Numbered from the stretch's first letter, positions 1 through 8,677 are shown. The stretch is DNA of 64,000 nucleotides from Coriobacteriaceae bacterium AF45-21 (GCA_027682925.1 JAQCYU010000008.1:1-64000), one strand, 5' to 3'. Translations and numbers: made by a program. The notes: a model not told the origin generated them from the sequence alone.

Positions 1-626
1 GGCCGTCGCCGCCGCAAGCGTGCGGGCTCTGCCGATGCCGGCGAGGCCGCAGCCGCCGGCAAGAACGGAGCTCGCGAGCGCGAGGTCAACAGCCCCAGCA
101 GCAAAACCGCGGCGGTGGCATGAACCCCACGCGCCGTCGTCGCCGTCATCTGTCGAGCGAGGAGCGTCGTCGCCGTCATCTGTCGAGCGAGGAGCGCGAG
201 GACGCCTTCCGCGCCGCAGCTGCTCGCGAGGCTGGTGCCGCTTCCAAGGGCGCCTCGGCCTCCGACGCGCCTGCCGACAAGGGCGGCAAGTCACGTGGCG
301 AGGAGGAGCGCGCGCCGCGTTCGCGCCGTCGCCATTCCTCGGGCGCGCAGCAGAAGCCCTCAGTGCCCTCCGTTGCCGATCAGGTCTCGGATGGCGAGGT
401 CAAGGTCACGCGCCGTCGTCCCGGAGATGGCGGGGGAGCGGCTGCCAAGGCTTCGCGTGGCGCCGCTCGCGACGAGCGCGAGCGCGCGAGGATCGCGGTG
501 GCGAGGGCTCGGCCCGACCAGGGTCAAAAGCGCCGTCGCCGTCGCCGTTCCCGCAAGCCGCGCCAGGATGGTGGCGAGGGCTCGGCCCCGTCTTCGTCTG
601 CACCACAACCGCCTGCCGGCGAATAA
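1..626 (+). CDS. C-terminal tail of a truncated basic protein (possibly RNA-binding)
   Basis: Only the end of this gene lies in the window; the stop is at 624-626. The visible part is low-complexity and rich in Arg, Lys, Ala and Glu, with several runs of four to six Arg residues, as in the disordered tails of DEAD-box RNA helicases and other RNA-binding proteins of high-GC bacteria. No catalytic domain is visible, so the family cannot be named. The frame appears to change near 110-118, in an A-run: bases 1-110 read well in frame 1 and bases 115-626 in frame 3, which one missing A would explain. A 10-residue unit is duplicated in tandem (135-194). A hairpin follows 65 bases downstream. Confidence 0.5.
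   Translation, partial: PSPPQACGLCRCRRGRSRRQERSSRARGQQPQQQNRGGGMNPTRRRRRHLSSEERRRRHLSSEEREDAFRAAAAREAGAASKGASASDAPADKGGKSRGEEERAPRSRRRHSSGAQQKPSVPSVADQVSDGEVKVTRRRPGDGGGAAAKASRGAARDERERARIAVARARPDQGQKRRRRRRSRKPRQDGGEGSAPSSSAPQPPAGE
135..194. repeat. 30-bp perfect tandem duplication inside a coding tail
   Basis: Bases 135-164 and 165-194 are identical. Being 30 bp, the duplication keeps frame and adds the ten residues RRRRHLSSEE once more to a basic tail. It looks like slippage or unequal recombination within a low-complexity segment. Confidence 0.9.
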
Positions 627-690
627 CGCCCGCGAGCGGATTTAACCAGCCTTGCCCCAATCGCGTCGGGGTACCATAGCGCTGAATCAA

Positions 691-724
691 CAACCCTCCC
701 TGCGATCGAACGTAGGGAGGGTTG
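691..724 (+). terminator. Stem-loop after the truncated gene
   Basis: Eleven-base perfect arms (CAACCCTCCCT and its complement) enclose a 12-base loop. There is no clear T-run after it. It lies just upstream of the comF start, so it could terminate the upstream gene or act as a leader hairpin for comF. Confidence 0.5.
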
Positions 725-728
725 TGTC

Positions 729-1535
729 GTGAAGAGACATTTGAATGTGTTGGGATGCCTGCAAGGTGCCGGCGCCCTACCGTTTGCGGACGGATTGCTA
801 CCGTTTGCCGAGCGGGCGGCACGCGAGGCGCTCGAGGCATTGTCGCCAACACGATGTGCCGGCTGCGAGCGCGCCGGTGCGCTTATTTGCCAAGACTGCC
901 TGGCTGCGCTCACGCTCATCGACCCACGGCATAGCTGCACCCGATGTGGCGCCCCGTTTGGGGATTTGCTGTGCACTGAGTGTTCGGTCGAGGGCACGTC
1001 CTCGGCAATGGCGGAGGCACTCGACCGGTGCCTGGCGTGCTCCGTCTATGCGCATCCGCTGCCGCGCATCATTAAAGCGTACAAGGACGCGGGCGAGCGA
1101 CGCCTGGCGCCGTATCTGGCGGAGCTGCTCTACGACACCGCCCTGCATGCCCAGGTCGTAGCGCCCGAACGCTTGGGAGGTGTGCTGTCCGGTGCGGATG
1201 CGGTGGTGTTTGTGCCTGCGACGGCGGCAGCGTTTCGGCGGCGTGGCTTTGATCATATGGAGGCCATTGCGCGCCCATTTTGCGAGCTGTCGGGTGTTCC
1301 CCTGCTCGATGCCCTCGTCAAGTACGGGCATGGCGACCAGCGCGAACTCGGTCGTGAGGAGCGTCGCGAGCGTGCCCAAGGCATGTACGAGACGGTTGAG
1401 GACGTGCACGGCCGCCGCTTACTGCTTATCGATGACGTTATCACCACGGGCGCGACCATGGCAGCAGCCTCGGCGGAGCTCAAGCGTGCCGGCGCTGCGG
1501 CAGTCGATGGCCTTGCTATCGCACGTGTTTGGTAG
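729..1535 (+). CDS. comF: ComF family phosphoribosyltransferase-like protein
   Basis: A 268-residue protein with the two parts of ComF. The N-terminal zinc-ribbon-like region has Cys pairs (CAGC near residue 43, CQDC near 55, CTRC near 71, CTEC near 82). The C-terminal phosphoribosyltransferase fold carries the PRPP loop LLLIDDVITTGAT near residue 230. ComF proteins support DNA uptake in competent bacteria, but homologues are widespread outside competence and the substrate here is unknown. The start is GTG; the next in-frame candidates would trim the N-terminus but keep the zinc region. The next gene begins only 10 bases later, suggesting co-transcription. Confidence 0.88.
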   Translation: MKRHLNVLGCLQGAGALPFADGLLPFAERAAREALEALSPTRCAGCERAGALICQDCLAALTLIDPRHSCTRCGAPFGDLLCTECSVEGTSSAMAEALDRCLACSVYAHPLPRIIKAYKDAGERRLAPYLAELLYDTALHAQVVAPERLGGVLSGADAVVFVPATAAAFRRRGFDHMEAIARPFCELSGVPLLDALVKYGHGDQRELGREERRERAQGMYETVEDVHGRRLLLIDDVITTGATMAAASAELKRAGAAAVDGLAIARVW

Positions 1536-1545
1536 GGGTGGTTTT

Positions 1546-2655
1546 GTGGCAGTGAAGATTGAGCGGCGCAACGAGCCGACAGGCGAACAGCTAGCGGCTT
1601 CCGTAATCCTAACAGGCGCTTCAGCGCTGCGCATGATGCGCGCCGAGCGCCGGCAGATGGGCTATATCAGCTGGAAGGACCTTAATCTCGATGAAGAGCG
1701 CCGTGTGCTGCGCACGTCGTCGCCCTCGACCGAGGATATCTATCTTCCTGACTTGGTGCGAATTGGAGCCAAAAGTGGCGAGGTGCAAGAAGATCTGTGC
1801 TTGCTGGTGGGATCTGCGGCGCAGCGCCGCCGCATGCCTGGCGTAGGCTGGTCCGTGTGTTCCAGGTTGCCCGCAGGCTCGATTCTAGAGGTGGAACCGG
1901 GGGTGTACAGCCTATCTCCAGAGGCCCTTTGTGTTGCCGTTGCGCGCGAGGTCGGCTGCATCCAGGCGTTTGCCCTGGCCCAGGAGCTGTGCTCCAAGAT
2001 TTCACTGAGCGATCGCGGGAAGTATCTGCCTCCCTACACCTCGCCTGTTACGAATAAACTTGCAAAGGACAAGGACCAGCCAGCAGACGTGGGCTACTTT
2101 GAAGTCGAGCCGGTGCTGATGCCCGATCGTCTGGCAGATTATCTCGCGGTATACAAGGGGAACACGGCCAAACAACTGCAGCGTCTGTGTCCCTATCTTT
2201 CGGAAAACCTGCGCTCACCCATGGAGTGCATCATGCTCGCTTTGTTTTCGCTTCCGTTTTCCTATGGCGGTTTTGCCTGCGGTCCCTTTAAGACCGACTA
2301 CAAGATCGAGTTCGATGACCGCGCGCAGGCAATCTCGGGGATGCCTCATGCAGTTTGCGATGCGTATCAAGAGGCAGCCCGGTTTGACCTGGAATACAAC
2401 GGTGAGCTGGGCCATTCGTCTCGCGGTGGGCGCATTCACGACGAAAAGCGTAATACGGGCTTTATAGCTATGGGGATCGAGGTCGCAACGGTCAATAACG
2501 AGATGCTCTGCGACATGGAGGCGATGGAGGCACTCGCATGGCGCATATACCAACGCATGGGCAAGCGGTACCAAAACCGCGTGGAGGCTCGTCGGAAGAA
2601 GCAAGACGCGCTGCTGAATACGCTCCGAGCATGTTTTGGGCTTAAGCCAGCATAG
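1546..2655 (+). CDS. Hypothetical protein with a PD-(D/E)XK-like C-terminal segment
   Basis: A 369-residue cytoplasmic protein that I do not recognise by name. The start is taken as GTG 1546, just past the comF stop; the frame is open further upstream but would overlap comF. Around residues 285-325 it reads FDLEYNGELGHSS, then a DEKR, then a hydrophobic strand and GIEV. That spacing of acidic and His residues resembles the restriction-endonuclease-like fold of DUF559/Vsr-type proteins. The similarity is by eye only. The N-terminal half has no recognisable motif. The tail is basic (VEARRKKQ). Confidence 0.7.
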   Translation: MAVKIERRNEPTGEQLAASVILTGASALRMMRAERRQMGYISWKDLNLDEERRVLRTSSPSTEDIYLPDLVRIGAKSGEVQEDLCLLVGSAAQRRRMPGVGWSVCSRLPAGSILEVEPGVYSLSPEALCVAVAREVGCIQAFALAQELCSKISLSDRGKYLPPYTSPVTNKLAKDKDQPADVGYFEVEPVLMPDRLADYLAVYKGNTAKQLQRLCPYLSENLRSPMECIMLALFSLPFSYGGFACGPFKTDYKIEFDDRAQAISGMPHAVCDAYQEAARFDLEYNGELGHSSRGGRIHDEKRNTGFIAMGIEVATVNNEMLCDMEAMEALAWRIYQRMGKRYQNRVEARRKKQDALLNTLRACFGLKPA

Positions 2656-2682
2656 ATGTTGGTTTTGAGAGGGGGTCTGTTT

Positions 2683-2916
2683 ATAGGTGCTGTGCAAAAA
2701 GTGGCAAAAATGAGTACTGATACAAAATTAGTAACAGCAAAATCTGATATTTGCGGATCGAGAAACGGTAAAAATCGCGAAGATAATAAACAAATGTGGG
2801 AAATCAAGGCGCTAAGCAGGGCTAAATGAGCTCGAAACCGGCTCACGAGGTGGAAAATCGCTGCTACTAAATTGGTAACAGTACTCATATTTGCCGTTTT
2901 TTGCACACGGCCCCTA
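2683..2916. repeat. Intergenic element with ~50-bp imperfect terminal inverted repeats
   Basis: The left arm (about 2690-2737) and the right arm (2861-2907) are near-perfect inverted copies sharing GTGCAAAAA, GGCAAA, ATGAGTACTG and TAGTAACAG blocks. Similarity fades outward to about 2683 and 2916. The 120-bp core is AT-rich and has no ORF. Size and structure fit a MITE-like non-autonomous element or a large palindromic repeat. No target duplication is obvious. Confidence 0.75.
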
Positions 2917-3026
2917 AAACGGGCGTCTCGAGGCTCCCCATAGGGGGCGACGAGCTCAATCTGGCCACGTGCAGCCCGTCCTGACCTGCGAAATCTGTAC
3001 TCGCGATGCGAATGACGCCCCTAACC

Positions 3027-3055
3027 TTAAACTTTAGCTTGAACTTAGCTATAAT
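3027..3055 (+). promoter_or_regulatory. Strong sigma-70-like promoter
   Basis: TTAAAC at 3027-3032 and a consensus TATAAT at 3050-3055 are separated by exactly 17 bp. Initiation would fall near 3062, about 325 bases upstream of the lipoprotein start. Confidence 0.75.
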
Positions 3056-3061
3056 GCGCTA

Positions 3062-3386
3062 CGTTCCTACCAGGCTGTGGTTGCGGACGGACGAAATGCC
3101 CGTCCTAGTCCAAGACAGACGCGGTCAAAGGGATCCACGTAAGCGACCGCGTGCGCGCGGCGCGATCATGGCGCGTCCTAGATGTAAGCCGCACCGTCCG
3201 TTCTACTTTCTTTGGGGCAATACCGCCTCGCGGGCGAGCGGGCCAGTCGTGAGGGTGGCTGCGGCCTCCCGAGCAAACACCCCGGTGCGCAAGTGTGGGG
3301 TCAAATACCAGGTCAGCTGGTGGGAACAACCCGATATTCCGCGCAACGCACGGATCGTATACGACACAGAAGGCAGGGTAGTGGAC
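3062..3386 (+). other. Long GC-rich untranslated leader or small RNA
   Basis: About 325 bases lie between the predicted initiation point and the lipoprotein gene. The stretch contains several self-complementary blocks, for example GGACGG...CCGTCC near 3087-3108 and ACCAG...CTGGT near 3308-3322. The one long open frame through it has an un-protein-like composition. I compared it by eye with tmRNA, RNase P, SRP RNA and common riboswitch cores and found no match, so it stays an unassigned leader or RNA. Confidence 0.4.
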
Positions 3387-4411
3387 ATGGTGAGGGGCAG
3401 CTTGATGCACGCGGCTCGGTTAGGTGCTGGGACCGCAGCGGTCATTGCCGTTTTGGGCCTGAGCGGATGCGCGTTCAACCCGCTGTCTACGTTCACGACT
3501 CCCACGATCGACCAGATCGAGTACGAGACCGTCACGCCGGCGGTGTCGGACGATGCCCTGGTCACTCCCGGAACCCTGACGGTCGCCCTCGATACTTCCG
3601 ATGCGCCGCAGGCAATGCAGGCGCCGACGGCGAGCTTACGGGGTATGCAGTCGATGCTGCCCGCGCCCTCGCAAGCCGCATGGGCCTTAAGGTCGCCTTT
3701 GTCGATGCGTCCTCGGCAGGTTCCGCGCTCGGCGACAAAAAGGCTGATATCTTTATCGGCGAGATCAACTCCACGGACGGGGACGTTAGCTCGCTCGGCA
3801 CCTGCCTGTACGATGCCGCTTCCGTGTTCGGTAAAACCAGCGATGGTGGGTCGCTAAGCGTTTCCACCGATACCCTTAACACGTCTACTCTGGGTGTCCA
3901 GATGTCCTCGGCCTCGCAGGAGGCGCTTGCTAAGCAGAGCATCACCGCCAACCAAAAGACCTACTCCAACATCAACGAGTGCTTTGAGGCGCTCGAGTCT
4001 GGCGAGGTCGACTATGTGATCTGCGACTCCACAGCCGGCGGCTATCTTGCACGCCTGATGAGCGAGGTCTCCTATGTCGGTGCGCTCGAGGCGCCCTCGA
4101 CGCTTGGTGTTGCGGGCCTCTCGTCCAATGACGAACTGTGCCGTGCCGTGAGTGATGCCCTCGACGACATCACGGTCGACGGCACGCTCGAGGCGGTTCA
4201 CTGCGTCTGGTACGGCCAGATTCCCTACGACCTCACCACTAAGACGGTTTCGGGCGCTAACGTGCAGCCGGGCGACTCTGAGTCCAGTGAGACCACGTCC
4301 TCCGGCAGCGAGTCCTCCGATTCCAACAATGAGACCGCATCCTCCGAGGACAAATCGTTCAGCCAGGAAGGCACCATCACTGACGACGACATTAACAAAC
4401 TTAATAGCTAG
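3387..4411 (+). CDS. ABC-type solute-binding lipoprotein, family 3-like (frame broken near 3620)
   Basis: Restored length is 341 residues. The N-terminus has a hydrophobic segment ending in the lipobox LSGC, so the mature protein is lipid-anchored outside the membrane. After a short linker comes a periplasmic-binding-protein-like sequence (LTVALDTSDAPQA, then GELTGYAVDAARALASRMG), typical of amino-acid-binding subunits; the ligand is unknown. The last ~60 residues are a Ser/Glu-rich low-complexity tail. The frame shifts where CAGGCGCC probably should be CAGGGCGCC. ATG 3387 is chosen; GTG 3381 is an alternative. No permease or ATPase gene is adjacent. A terminator follows at 4478. Confidence 0.75.
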
Positions 4412-4477
4412 TTATTGCTAGGGGTGGTGTCTCCTATACGTTGGAAAGGACACCTCTTCACGGTTTCAACACGCACT

Positions 4478-4512
4478 GCCGGGTTTCCCCAATAGGGGAG
4501 CCCGGCTTTTTT
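4478..4512 (+). terminator. Intrinsic terminator
   Basis: GCCGGG and CCCGGC arms with an inner CCCC/GGGG pair are followed by six T residues at 4507-4512. It ends the solute-binding-protein transcript. Confidence 0.85.
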
Positions 4513-4728
4513 ATCCCTATAAAACCAGCAGGTCAAAGCCAATTTTCGGGACCAAATAAAAAGTCGCCGACGCCCTCCCATAGCGCACTTTGCCACAGAA
4601 AAGTGCGAGACTTCGGTATGCGGTATTAAGCAATCGTTATTCGGGTCTTTAGGAATCCGCGTGATTAAATGCACGGCAATGGGTACATAGCCAGTACAGT
4701 AAGTCCCCGAGGCAGATTGGAGCCACGT

Positions 4729-5313
4729 ATGGATATCAAGGTTTCTGGACGCAAGACGACGGTAACCGATGCTCTGCGTGCGCATGTGGATGAGAAGATC
4801 GGCGAGGCGCTCAAGGTTTTCGATATCGAGCCCATGACAGTCGACGTCGTGCTTCGTTATGAGAAGAACCCCTCGAACCCCAACCCGGCAATCGTCGAGG
4901 TCACGGTTCGTGCCCGCGGCTCTGTGATTCGCGTTGCCGAGCACGGCGCAGATATGTATGCCGCCATCGACCTCTCCGCCGATAAGGTTACCCGCCAGCT
5001 GCGCAAGTTCAAGACTAAGGTCGTGGACAACCGCCAGGGTGGTGCCAGCGCCGCGGATGTCGCACCGGTCGAGCGCGTCGAGGATCTGGCCGACCTGCTG
5101 CTGCCCGAGGAGGAAGACGACCTGCTCGTCCGCGAGAAGGTTATCGACGTCACTCCGATGACTGAGGAGCAGGCGCTGGTGCAGACCGATCTGCTCGGTC
5201 ACGACTTCTACGTGTTCGAGAACGCGACGACCGGCCTTATCAATGTGGTGTATCACCGTAAGAATGGTGGATATGGCATCATCAAGCCCCGCATCGAAAC
5301 ACTTGACGAGTAA
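4729..5313 (+). CDS. hpf: Long-form ribosome hibernation promoting factor
   Basis: A 194-residue protein starting MDIKVSGRKTTVTDALRAHV. The first ~100 residues form the HPF/YfiA fold that sits in the decoding centre of idle 30S subunits. A variable acidic linker follows. Residues ~135-194 are the C-terminal dimerisation domain (FYVFENATTGLINVVYHRKNG) of long HPF, which pairs ribosomes into 100S dimers. ATG 4729 has a GGAG site about 7 bases upstream; an in-frame ATG at 4669 lacks one. A terminator follows at 5343. Confidence 0.95.
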   Translation: MDIKVSGRKTTVTDALRAHVDEKIGEALKVFDIEPMTVDVVLRYEKNPSNPNPAIVEVTVRARGSVIRVAEHGADMYAAIDLSADKVTRQLRKFKTKVVDNRQGGASAADVAPVERVEDLADLLLPEEEDDLLVREKVIDVTPMTEEQALVQTDLLGHDFYVFENATTGLINVVYHRKNGGYGIIKPRIETLDE

Positions 5314-5342
5314 AATACGTTAACTTGCATGAGTTAACGGCT

Positions 5343-5374
5343 GGCGGCCATCCCATGCGGGTGGCCGCCTTTTT
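5343..5374 (+). terminator. Intrinsic terminator
   Basis: GGCGGCCA and TGGCCGCC arms are followed by TTTTT at 5370-5374. It separates hpf from degV; the degV ribosome-binding site begins only a few bases later. Confidence 0.9.
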
Positions 5375-5392
5375 ACGTAAGGAGTCGCTTTG

Positions 5393-6346
5393 ATGGACAA
5401 GGCCGCATCCGCCGGTCATTCGGACCGTTGCCGCATCGTCGTCGATACCTGCTGCGACTTTAGCCCCGAGGTCGCCGCGAACCTCGATGTCGATATCCTG
5501 GGTTTCCCCTTCATTATCGATGGCGAAGAGCGCACGGACGACATCTGGTCGAGCATCACACCCAAGGAGTTCTACGACCGTATGCGCGCCGGTGCCCGCG
5601 TGTCCACCTCGGCTGTGTCGCTCGGTCGCTATATCGAGTTCTTTACCGAGTGCGCCAAAGAGGGTACGCCTACGGTCTACCTGTGCTTTACCTCGGCGCT
5701 GTCGTCGAGCTACAACTCCGCGTGCCAGGCGGCGGACGCCGTGCGCGCCGAGTATCCCAACTTTGAGCTGTACGTGGTCGACAACGCTCTGCCCTGTGCG
5801 ACCGGCGAGCTCTTGGCGCTTGAGGCCGTGCGCCAGCGTTCGGCGGGACTGACCGCCAAGCAGCTGGTCGACTGGGCAAACGAGGCCAAGACCTATGTCC
5901 ACGGTTACTTTACGCTCGAGAGCTTTGACGCGCTGGCTGCCGGCGGCCGCATTCCGCCCGCGGCGGCACAGCTCACGGCAAAGCTCGACGTCAAACCCGA
6001 GCTGTCCTACGACCTGGCCGGCTCGCTGTCGCTGATCGGCGTCAACCGCGGTCGCAAGAAGGCGCTCAAGTCCATCCTCAAGTCGTTCCGCGAGAACTAT
6101 GTGCCCGATCGCACCATGCCCATCGCCATTATGACGGCCGATGCCGAGAAGGACGGCGACTGGCTCGAAGCCGCCATCCGCAAGGAGGAGGGTTGCGCCG
6201 ACGTCACGATCATTCGCAGCTCCGTCGGTCCTACCATCGGCTCGCACGTGGGCCCCGGCATGGTGGCCTGCGCGTTTTGGGGTAAGAACCGCGCCGACAA
6301 GGCGTCGCTTTCCGACCGCATCGCCCGCCGCGTGCGCGGCCAGTAG
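5393..6346 (+). CDS. DegV family fatty-acid-binding protein
   Basis: A 317-residue protein with the DegV pattern. The N-terminus has IVVDTCCDFSPEVAANLDVD, the middle has STSAVSLGRYIEFF (the Thr/Ser that contacts the lipid carboxylate) and SALSSSYNSAC, and the C-terminal part has GGRIPPAAAQLTAKLDVKP, a DegV-type GRI motif. DegV/FakB proteins bind fatty acids and hand them to a kinase; no FakA gene is visible here. ATG 5393 follows AAGGAG; a TTG one codon earlier is less likely. It stands alone after a terminator. Confidence 0.9.
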   Translation: MDKAASAGHSDRCRIVVDTCCDFSPEVAANLDVDILGFPFIIDGEERTDDIWSSITPKEFYDRMRAGARVSTSAVSLGRYIEFFTECAKEGTPTVYLCFTSALSSSYNSACQAADAVRAEYPNFELYVVDNALPCATGELLALEAVRQRSAGLTAKQLVDWANEAKTYVHGYFTLESFDALAAGGRIPPAAAQLTAKLDVKPELSYDLAGSLSLIGVNRGRKKALKSILKSFRENYVPDRTMPIAIMTADAEKDGDWLEAAIRKEEGCADVTIIRSSVGPTIGSHVGPGMVACAFWGKNRADKASLSDRIARRVRGQ

Positions 6347-6443
6347 GCAAGCGCTGCGTCCGTAATCGCCCTCGACTCACAGCCCAACGCTGGCACCGAG
6401 TATTCAACCTGGTAATAACACCCAACCCAAAAGGAAAGGTTTC

Positions 6444-7523
6444 ATGGCAAACAAGCTCTCCGTCGCATTCATCGGCACCGGAATCATGGGTGCCCCCATT
6501 GCCGGCCACATCCTGGATGCCGGCTATCCCGTCACGGTCAACAACCGCACTAAGTCCAAGGCCGCCGCGCTTATCGAGCGCGGTGCCGTTTGGGCCGATA
6601 CGCCGGCAGATGCCGTGGCGAACGCCGACGTCGTCTTTACCATGGTGGGTTATCCCTCCGAGGTCGAGGAGCTCTACCTGGCGGGCGACGGCCTGCTCGC
6701 GTGCACTAAGCCCGGCGCGGTCCTGATCGACCTCACCACAAGCTCGCCCGAGCTGGCGCGCGACATTGCCGAGGCCGCCCAGGTTTCCGGCCGCATGGCG
6801 TTTGACTGCCCCGTCACCGGCGGCGAGTCTGGTGCTATCGCCGGCACGCTCACGGCTATCGTGGGCGCCACCGAGAACGATATCGCCCCAGTCCGCGACA
6901 TCCTTGCCACCTTTGCGGCCAACATCTGCTGCTTCGACGGCGCCGGCAAGGGCCAGGCTGCCAAGCTCGCCAACCAGGTGTCGCTGGGCGCCTGCATGGT
7001 CGGCATGGCAGACGCCATGGCATTTGCCGAGCTGAGCGGCCTTGACCTGGAGAAGACCCGCCAGATGATCTTGGGCGGTACCGGCAAGTCCGGCGCCATG
7101 GAGAGCCTGGCTCCCAAGGCGCTCGACGGCGACTACAAGCCCGGTTTTATGGTCGAGCACTTCATTAAGGACCTGCGCCTGGCCCTTGCTTACGCCGACG
7201 ACCGCGAGCTCGCGCTGCCCGGCGCCGACGTGGCCTTTACGCTCTACGACATGCTCGACGCTATCGGTGGCGCCAAGCTGGGCACCCAGGCCATCACGGT
7301 CCTCTACAAGGAGGAGGCCGACGCCATCGCCGCCGGTCTGGACTGGTCGCAGTATCGCCCCGAGGAGCACGGTGCCCACGAGGACGGCTGCGGTTGCGGC
7401 GAGCACGGCGACGAGCATGAGTGCGGTTGCGGCCACCATCACGGCGAGGACCACGAGTGCTGCGGCGGCCACGGTCATGACGACGGCCACGAGTGCTGCT
7501 GTGGCCACCATCACGGGGAGTAG
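6444..7523 (+). CDS. NAD(P)-dependent beta-hydroxyacid dehydrogenase with His/Cys-rich tail
   Basis: A 359-residue protein. Residues 1-290 are a 3-hydroxyisobutyrate/tartronate-semialdehyde-reductase-type enzyme. It has the nucleotide loop GTGIMG at residues 11-16, the substrate motif CPVTGGESGA near 126, and KLANQ near 174 containing the expected catalytic Lys. It would reduce or oxidise a small beta-hydroxyacid; the substrate is not predictable. The final ~53 residues are not part of the family: they hold about 14 His and 9 Cys in HHH, CGC and CC clusters with many Asp/Glu, like a metal-binding extension. The ATG follows AAAGGAAAGG. Confidence 0.88.
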   Translation: MANKLSVAFIGTGIMGAPIAGHILDAGYPVTVNNRTKSKAAALIERGAVWADTPADAVANADVVFTMVGYPSEVEELYLAGDGLLACTKPGAVLIDLTTSSPELARDIAEAAQVSGRMAFDCPVTGGESGAIAGTLTAIVGATENDIAPVRDILATFAANICCFDGAGKGQAAKLANQVSLGACMVGMADAMAFAELSGLDLEKTRQMILGGTGKSGAMESLAPKALDGDYKPGFMVEHFIKDLRLALAYADDRELALPGADVAFTLYDMLDAIGGAKLGTQAITVLYKEEADAIAAGLDWSQYRPEEHGAHEDGCGCGEHGDEHECGCGHHHGEDHECCGGHGHDDGHECCCGHHHGE

Positions 7524-7528
7524 CGCCC

Positions 7529-7957
7529 ATGAGCTGGACGTTCGTGGTGCTTGCGCTGGCGCTCTTTCTCTTTGCGATCTACATCGGCTTTCTGTGCGGC
7601 CAGTGGGCGTGCGAAAAGCGCGTCATCACCAAGCGCGACTACTGGATTGCCAACTTTGCGGGAGCGGCGGCAGTCGTCCTGCTGACCTGGGTGTTCTCGC
7701 TGTTCCCGCTGGTGCAGTTTGCGCCGATCGGCTGGCTCGGCGGCTTTATCGCCGGTCTTAAGATGAGCTTTGGCGAGTCCGTTGGCCCGTGGCGCAAGCA
7801 CGACGAGGTCTTTAATGTCAACAAGGCCCATCGCGCCGCCGCCGATGCGGGCGACGCCGAGGAGCGCCGCCGCGCGCGTCACAATGGTGCGGCAGACCGA
7901 CAGCTCATCTCGGTCACCGATGACAGCAAGGGTGTTGGCAAGCACGCTAAGAAATAG
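7529..7957 (+). CDS. Small membrane protein, two predicted TM helices
   Basis: A 142-residue protein of unknown function. Helix 1 is at about residues 4-24 (FVVLALALFLFAIYIGFLCG). Helix 2 is at about 43-65 and is followed by another hydrophobic stretch to ~75. The last ~60 residues are hydrophilic and charged, and probably cytoplasmic. It starts 5 bases after the dehydrogenase stop and is followed at 15 bases by a HEAT-like gene, so the three may form one transcript. The frame is open upstream, but earlier starts would lie inside the dehydrogenase. Confidence 0.75.
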   Translation: MSWTFVVLALALFLFAIYIGFLCGQWACEKRVITKRDYWIANFAGAAAVVLLTWVFSLFPLVQFAPIGWLGGFIAGLKMSFGESVGPWRKHDEVFNVNKAHRAAADAGDAEERRRARHNGAADRQLISVTDDSKGVGKHAKK

Positions 7958-7972
7958 TAAGAAGAGGTAACT

Positions 7973-8671
7973 ATGGCAGAAAACAAAGACGAACAGCTCA
8001 CCGACGAGGAGCTGGCACAGCTTCAGCTGGCAGAGGAGAACGAGAACGCCGTCGACCGCCTGGTCCAGGAGCTCGGCTGCCCCACACGCCGCATCCGCCA
8101 GTTTGCCGCCCGCGTGCTGCATCTGCTGGCCGAGCGCGACCCGCAACGCGTCGTGCCCTGCGTGCCCGCGCTGATCGAGGCACTCGACCGCCCCGAGGCT
8201 CAGACCCGCTGGGAGGCTCTCGATGCCCTGGCGGCGCTCGCCACCACCTGCCCCGAGCAGATGGGCGATGCCTTTGAGGGCGCCGAGACCGCGCTGTTCG
8301 ACGAGATTTCCTCCACGCTGCGCTATGCCGCCTTCCGCCTGCTGTGCGTGTGGGGCGCCACGAGCGTTGAGCGTTCGCGCGAGGCTTGGCCCATCCTGGA
8401 CGAGGCCATTCAGTGCTACCACGGCGACCTTGAGTATCGCGACATGCTCGGTTGCCTGTACGAGTTTGGCCAGGGCGAGATCGACGCCGAGGTCGCAGAG
8501 AAGCTTGCGCTGCGTCTTAAGTTCGATGCCGAGAACGGCAAGGGCAGCTATCTCAAGGCTCGCTCGAGCGAGATTTGCGAAATGCTTGTTAAACGTTTTG
8601 GCCTGGATCTCTCCAAAAAGAAGAAGCGTGCTAGCGTTAAAAAATCTGACGACGCCGAAGACGAGGAGTAA
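7973..8671 (+). CDS. HEAT-repeat-like alpha-helical protein
   Basis: A 232-residue protein. After an acidic N-terminus, residues ~25-120 show two or three helical pairs of HEAT type (VDRLVQELGCPTRRIRQFAA, VVPCVPALIEALDRPEAQTR, WEALDALAALAT). Such solenoids bind other proteins; no enzymatic motif is seen. The C-terminus is basic (KKKKRASVKK) and then acidic. It is preceded by AGAAGAGG and ends 6 bases before the isocitrate dehydrogenase start, suggesting co-transcription. Confidence 0.75.
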   Translation: MAENKDEQLTDEELAQLQLAEENENAVDRLVQELGCPTRRIRQFAARVLHLLAERDPQRVVPCVPALIEALDRPEAQTRWEALDALAALATTCPEQMGDAFEGAETALFDEISSTLRYAAFRLLCVWGATSVERSREAWPILDEAIQCYHGDLEYRDMLGCLYEFGQGEIDAEVAEKLALRLKFDAENGKGSYLKARSSEICEMLVKRFGLDLSKKKKRASVKKSDDAEDEE

Positions 8672-8677
8672 CAGATT

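Noticed and set aside
3062..3386. Possible tmRNA, RNase P RNA, SRP RNA or a known riboswitch.
   Set aside because: None of the core motifs of those RNAs could be found by eye. It is left as an unassigned leader.
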